57,731 nt of DNA. Source: Gammaproteobacteria bacterium. Lineage in GTDB: Bacteria; Pseudomonadota; Gammaproteobacteria; Steroidobacterales; Woeseiaceae. This document shows positions 54,106 to 57,731 of the stretch, piece by piece. Location: assembly GCA_013151645.1 (NCBI GenBank), contig JAADHU010000023.1:1-57731 (forward strand), given 5' to 3'. Numbering within the stretch: position 1 is the stretch's first letter; every line of letters begins with the position of its first letter. The notes beneath the pieces were generated by a model. It was not told the origin of the DNA. It saw nothing but the letters and a program-made list of their open reading frames with translations, and did not search any database. The translations under genes and the position numbers were made by a program.

Positions 54106-54132
54106 TATACTAGCAATATGAGTAATCACTCA
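54106..54132 (+). promoter_or_regulatory. -10 box with TGAGT-N4-ACTCA palindrome at the hydrolase start
   Basis: TATACT at 54106-54111 is a good -10 box; a start seven bases downstream would be at 54118, the A of the ATG. TGAGTAATCACTCA (54119-54132) is an inverted repeat overlapping the first codons. No -35 box is clear. The site would let the divergent TetR regulator block early elongation or initiation. Confidence 0.5.
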
Positions 54133-55044
54133 CAAAATGGCATTGTCCGCTCAAGTATCCGGAGTCGGGGGCATACGCTTTTCGTCGATCACCCGGACTC
54201 ATTGGCCGAGCGAACTGGCCCGGTGTGGATGTTTATTCACGGCGTCGCCCTGTCGTCCGCCTTCTGGGAGCCGCTGATGCCTAGCGGGTTTCGCAACCGG
54301 GCCGCCTGGTTATCAGTCTCTCTACCGGTCCACGCGCCGTCATTCGGCCCGGACGGCTTCGGCCGAGAGGACGTTACAGTGGATCTCTTTAACCGCCTGA
54401 ATGAAGAGGTCCTGAAACAAATCGTGCCGGACAAGAAGGTCATTGTGGTCGGGCACTCTACCGGCGGCTTCGCGGGCTTGTGCCTCGCGCTTGCGCTGCC
54501 GAATCGAGTGCTCGGCGTGGTAACCGTCGGTGGATTCGCGGACGGGCACTGGACCGGACTTGAAGGCGATATGCAAAAGATGGCGCGGAAAGAAAAACTC
54601 GGCGCTTTCGGGCCAGCCGTACTGCGAGCAAGTTCCTGGATAACGACCCGTTGGCCCTGGCTACATGCGAGAGCAGCGTCGATGTTTTCGCATGACAAGC
54701 GCGCATTCCTCGCGGATCGGCCAACTGCGAATGCGTTGCAGGCAGTACGAACCGACGCGCGGTTGCAAAACAAGGCGCAACTACTGGCCTTTTTCGCCGG
54801 CATTCGAGACGTCGATATCTGGGATCAAATTGAGCGGATTCACCAACCCGTTCTGGTTCTGGGCGGTCAGCACGATCCGGTTATTCCGCGAGCGCAAACG
54901 ACCCGTCTCGCCGCAACGCTGCAAAACGGGCGGCTGCTGCTCTATGCCGACGTCGGCCATATGGTCATGAACGAACGGCCGAACGATTTCTGGCGAGACC
55001 TGCTTGCCTGGCACAACGAATACTTTGCGGAGGCAAAACCATGA
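54118..55044 (+). CDS. Alpha/beta-hydrolase
   Basis: This 308-residue protein has the oxyanion segment VWMFIHGVALSSAFW, nucleophile elbow VVGHSTGGFAG (Ser of GHSTGG), acid Asp in LGGQHDPVIP and catalytic His in YADVGHMVMNERP. No lid or signal peptide is evident. The substrate is unknown. No Shine-Dalgarno sequence precedes ATG 54118. It overlaps the next gene by 4 bases and diverges from the TetR gene that probably controls it. Confidence 0.87.
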   Translation: MSNHSQNGIVRSSIRSRGHTLFVDHPDSLAERTGPVWMFIHGVALSSAFWEPLMPSGFRNRAAWLSVSLPVHAPSFGPDGFGREDVTVDLFNRLNEEVLKQIVPDKKVIVVGHSTGGFAGLCLALALPNRVLGVVTVGGFADGHWTGLEGDMQKMARKEKLGAFGPAVLRASSWITTRWPWLHARAASMFSHDKRAFLADRPTANALQAVRTDARLQNKAQLLAFFAGIRDVDIWDQIERIHQPVLVLGGQHDPVIPRAQTTRLAATLQNGRLLLYADVGHMVMNERPNDFWRDLLAWHNEYFAEAKP

Positions 55045-55487
55045 CGGTCGATTCCCTGTCCGATGCGCTGCGCATGGCGCTCTTTTTCTCGACACTTTAT
55101 TTCATCGCCGCCTTGCTGACGGGCGTTTGGAAGTGGCGGTCCATGCTACGGGCCGATAACGGACAGGCGCACACTTACATCGACATTGCCCACCACGCCG
55201 CACTTCACTACGGTCCGTTCATTGTTCTCGCCGGCGTACTCGCGACATTCTGGCCCTACGGCGAATTATTCCCGGCATGGCCACTGATCGCGATCATGGG
55301 CGGGACAATGATCGCCTCGCTGAGTCGCTATATTGCGCTCGGCTTTCGTGGCGCGATTAGCAATCAGCTGCATCGGCCCACCGCAGCGGCAAAGTCCGGC
55401 CTCGTTTTCTTTTTCTTTGGTTCTGTCCTGCCGGGGTTAACGATTGCGGTCGGCGCGATTGTGGGGCTAACGTACAATATACGTTAG
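55041..55487 (+). CDS. Hypothetical four-helix membrane protein
   Basis: This 148-residue protein has helices at about 8-27, 52-68, 78-96 and 118-140. There is a His-rich segment between helix 1 and 2 (TYIDIAHHAALHYGPF) and a conserved-looking LSRYIALGFRGAISNQLHR. It does not match MAPEG or DoxX signatures well enough to name. It starts in an ATGA overlap with the hydrolase, so it belongs to the same TetR-linked operon. Confidence 0.65.
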   Translation: MTVDSLSDALRMALFFSTLYFIAALLTGVWKWRSMLRADNGQAHTYIDIAHHAALHYGPFIVLAGVLATFWPYGELFPAWPLIAIMGGTMIASLSRYIALGFRGAISNQLHRPTAAAKSGLVFFFFGSVLPGLTIAVGAIVGLTYNIR

Positions 55488-55547
55488 GAAGGTTGTGTGT
55501 AATAACAATGTGTTATCGCATTAATTTAATGTTGATAATAACTTGAT

Positions 55548-56102
55548 TCACTGGTCCGATGACAGCAATCCCGGCAGTCCGTCCAGGCTGCGGCTGTTGC
55601 GCTCGGCACGATAGCTCAGGACCTCCGCCACCGTTTTCGAGTCATAGTGATTTCGCATCGAGTCACGATCCGCCTGGAATTCATAGAGTGGCACGCCGTA
55701 ACCGCAGGAATCGATGATCCGCTCGACGTCGATGACAATGATATTTCGTGCCGCGGGCAGGGCCGGGAACTCCTGCAGCAATTCATCAAAGCCGGCTTGC
55801 TGTGGTTCGATGACGGATCCTCGCCCGTAAAATCGAAAAATCTTCGGTGGCCCGGAAAAGGCACACATCATAATGACAATGCGGCCGTTCTCCTTCAAAT
55901 GAGCGACCGTTTCAATACCGCTGCCACCAACGTCCAGATACGCCATTTTTCGCGCACCCAGTACACGCAGGCTATCGAGACCCTTCGGCGAGCAATTGAG
56001 CAGGCCATCGCTCGACAATGGTGCGGTTGACACAAAGAACATGTGCTGCCGGTCTATCCACGACTGAATTTTGGGGTCAATTTCCGTGTACTCTTTGCCC
56101 AT
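55548..56102 (-). CDS. Pyridoxamine 5'-phosphate oxidase-fold protein
   Basis: This 184-residue split-barrel protein has IQSWIDRQHMFFVSTAPLSSDG at the start, NCSPKGLDSLRVLG, the FMN-contact area GRIVIMMCAFSGPPKIFRFYG, and GYGVPLYEFQ toward the end. The layout matches the PNPOx-related, often FMN- or F420-binding, proteins of unknown substrate. AGGAAGG precedes ATG 56102; upstream in-frame starts lack such support. Divergent from the ycaQ-type gene. Confidence 0.82.
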   Translation of the reverse strand: MGKEYTEIDPKIQSWIDRQHMFFVSTAPLSSDGLLNCSPKGLDSLRVLGARKMAYLDVGGSGIETVAHLKENGRIVIMMCAFSGPPKIFRFYGRGSVIEPQQAGFDELLQEFPALPAARNIIVIDVERIIDSCGYGVPLYEFQADRDSMRNHYDSKTVAEVLSYRAERNSRSLDGLPGLLSSDQ

Positions 56103-56176
56103 GAATGCCTTCCTGACTGATTGTTTGCAGAACAACTGATTGTGGCCGTATCTTACCGTTATCTGTACGCCGACTG

Positions 56177-57385
56177 ATGGCCCGAGCGAAACTCTCCACG
56201 GCGCAAGCACGCCGTATCGCGATCGCAGCCCAGGGCCTCCACAAATCCCGGCCCGGAAGCGGTGTTGACCGACGTCATATCCGCCGCGTGGTGCGGACGC
56301 TCGGACTGTTGCAACTCGACTTCGTCAATGTTCTCGTTCCCGCGCACTACCTCGTGGTATTTTCGCGGCTGGGTCCGTACCAGCGTACGCGTTTCAATCA
56401 ACTCATCTATCGCAGCCGCGAATTTACCGAGCAGTGGGCGCATGAAGCGTCAATCGTACCGATGGATACCTGGCCACTACTCGAATATCGCCGCAAGACG
56501 TTCAAGCCATGGGGCAACAGTCCGCTCAGAAAACGGGCGGCCGATTCCGGCTATCTCGACCAGGTTATCGACATCATTCGCGAAAAGGGCGCGATAACCT
56601 CACGCGACCTGCCTCCCTTCGACCAGCCGCAACGCAAGCCGGGCGAGTGGCACCGATCCATTCCTCGCTGGGCACTGGAATGTCATTTCGGTACCGGCCG
56701 AATTGCCGTCGGCGACCGCTTGCCGAATTTTCAACGCGTTTACGACTTGCCCGAACGACTGATCGATGACGAACACCGCAGGCGCCCGATCGATCACGAT
56801 GCGGCGCGGCGTGAGCTGTTGCGGCGGGCAGCGATGGCCTGCGGCGTTGCCTCCGGAAAAGACCTGGCTGACTACTATCGAATGCCGCTGCGGGATGCCG
56901 AGCCGCGACTCAGGGAACTGCTCGACGAGGGAGCCATCTCCGAGGTGTCGGTGGAGGGCTGGTCCGAGACGGCGTATCTCGCGGCGAACGCGGCGATCCC
57001 GCGACGTATCGATGCCGCGGCCATACTATCGCCGTTCGACCCCCTGGTCTGGTTCCGGCCACGAGCAGAACGAATATTCGGATTTCACTACCGCATCGAA
57101 ATCTACGTACCCGCGCATAAGCGAAAATGGGGCTACTACGTGCTTCCTTTCTTGTTGGGCGACCGTATTGTCGCTCGCATTGATCTCAAGGCCGAGCGCG
57201 GCACGTCCACATTGCTGGTGCAGGCCGCCCATTTGGAGGAGGGCGCAAATGCTTTGAAAGTCGCCGCTGCTTTGGCGAGGGAACTGCGTGAATTGGCGCG
57301 GTGGCTCGATTTGGAGGCCATCAAGGTTATGCGACGAGGTTCTCTGGCTTCGGCACTCCGGAAAGCATTGATGTCAGGAGCGTGA
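56177..57385 (+). CDS. ycaQ: YcaQ/AlkZ-type winged-helix DNA glycosylase
   Basis: This 402-residue protein of the HTH_42 family has TAQARRIAIAAQGL at the start, the QxD-type catalytic motif in LGLLQLDFVNVL (Gln-Leu-Asp), then YWAHEASIVP-like EQWAHEASIVPMDTWPLL, and ILSPFDPLVWFRPRAERIFG in the C-terminal winged-helix part. Family members remove interstrand crosslinks and bulky alkyl-purines. Length is normal. The last three codons and the TGA (57383-57385) are already part of the first unit of the palindromic repeat array. Confidence 0.87.
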   Translation: MARAKLSTAQARRIAIAAQGLHKSRPGSGVDRRHIRRVVRTLGLLQLDFVNVLVPAHYLVVFSRLGPYQRTRFNQLIYRSREFTEQWAHEASIVPMDTWPLLEYRRKTFKPWGNSPLRKRAADSGYLDQVIDIIREKGAITSRDLPPFDQPQRKPGEWHRSIPRWALECHFGTGRIAVGDRLPNFQRVYDLPERLIDDEHRRRPIDHDAARRELLRRAAMACGVASGKDLADYYRMPLRDAEPRLRELLDEGAISEVSVEGWSETAYLAANAAIPRRIDAAAILSPFDPLVWFRPRAERIFGFHYRIEIYVPAHKRKWGYYVLPFLLGDRIVARIDLKAERGTSTLLVQAAHLEEGANALKVAAALARELRELARWLDLEAIKVMRRGSLASALRKALMSGA

Positions 57386-57731
57386 CCTGACACGCGACCG
57401 GACTTAAGAGGGTCGCGCCTCAGGTGACGCTCCTACAATTATCCTATTGGCACCGCTGTAGGAGCGTGACCTGACGCGCGACCGGGGCTAAGAGGGTCGC
57501 GCCTCGGGAGACGCTCCTACAACTATTCTATTGGCACTCCTGTAGGAGCGTGTCCTGACGCGCGACCGGGCTTAAGAGGGTCGCGCCTCGGGAGACGCTC
57601 CTACAATTATTCTATTGGCACTCCTGTAGGAGCGTGACCTGACACGCGACCAGGCTCAGGAGGTCGCGCCTCGGGAGACGCTCCTACAACTATTCTATTG
57701 GCACTCCTGTAGGAGCGTGTCCTGACGCGCG
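57373..57731 (+). repeat. Tandem 84-bp palindromic repeats (REP/BIME-like array)
   Basis: Units begin at 57373 (diverged start), 57457, 57541, 57625 and 57708; the last is cut by the window edge. Unit length is 84, with one unit of 83. Each unit folds as a nested hairpin: outer arms TGTAGGAGCGT and ACGCTCCTACA, inner arms GCGCGACC and GGTCGCGC, followed by a linker with CTATTGGCAC. The TGTAGGAGCG core resembles REP elements of Pseudomonas and relatives. Units differ at only a few positions. Confidence 0.92.

Noticed and set aside
57373-57731. CRISPR array
   Set aside because: Units are 84 bp, palindromic throughout and directly abutting, with no variable spacers and no cas genes nearby.

Overview
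The window reads as chromosomal DNA of a Gammaproteobacterium. The evidence is a complete ccmABCDEFGHI cytochrome c maturation cluster in the gammaproteobacterial order, a tRNA-Leu with an encoded CCA end, TonB-dependent uptake and an HME-RND efflux system. An ExeA-like AAA-FHA protein and a separate Ser/Thr kinase-FHA pair fit marine lineages such as Woeseiaceae, but that placement is a guess. Genes are dense, mostly on the plus strand, and many overlap at ATGA or GTGA junctions.

Layout. (1) 1-4.2 kb is a decayed, mobile-looking edge: the last codons of a tyrosine integrase, two small orphan genes, a 0.7 kb gap and an S9 peptidase gene with three frameshifts. (2) 4.2-8.5 kb holds a DUF1304 membrane protein, an FG-GAP/VCBS secreted protein, a membrane Ser/Thr kinase and a small FHA protein. 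(3) 8.7-22.6 kb is the most interesting part: two complete sets of tryptophan tryptophylquinone (TTQ) amine dehydrogenase genes. They flank a divergent TetR regulator/TonB receptor pair that shares a long perfect palindrome. Set 1 is heavy chain, light chain and two monoheme cytochromes. Set 2 is heavy chain, light chain, one cytochrome, two acyl-CoA ligases, mauE, mauD and a paaK-type ligase. The likely job is uptake of an aromatic or aryl-alkyl amine, periplasmic oxidation to the aldehyde, and CoA activation of the derived acid. No mauG and no aldehyde dehydrogenase are visible. Two of the cytochromes lack the usual distal Met ligand, which makes them candidates for a MauG-like role. (4) 22.7-32 kb holds an AhpD-like protein, a CzcI-like small protein, czcCBA and a Zn/Cd P-type ATPase.

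(5) 32.1-34.9 kb is tRNA-Leu(UAA) followed by a 1.9 kb islet with a secreted orphan protein and a ParDE toxin-antitoxin pair. It is bracketed by two diverged copies of the upstream region plus 5' end of a hemolysin III gene, one a remnant and one intact. (6) 34.9-37.6 kb holds a YhhN lysoplasmalogenase, thymidine kinase and the AAA-FHA protein. (7) 37.8-44.5 kb is ccmA-I, which would also mature the cytochromes of region 3. (8) 44.5-57.4 kb is mostly metabolic: malic enzyme, thioesterase, nitronate monooxygenase, CrcB, an ACMSD-like amidohydrolase, a PLP decarboxylase, a sterol-desaturase-type hydroxylase, a DUF3592-like protein, a TetR/hydrolase pair, a PNPOx-fold protein and a YcaQ-type protein. 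(9) The right edge is an array of 84-bp palindromic (REP/BIME-like) repeats that runs out of the window.

All family calls come from reading translated sequence by eye. No database search was run.
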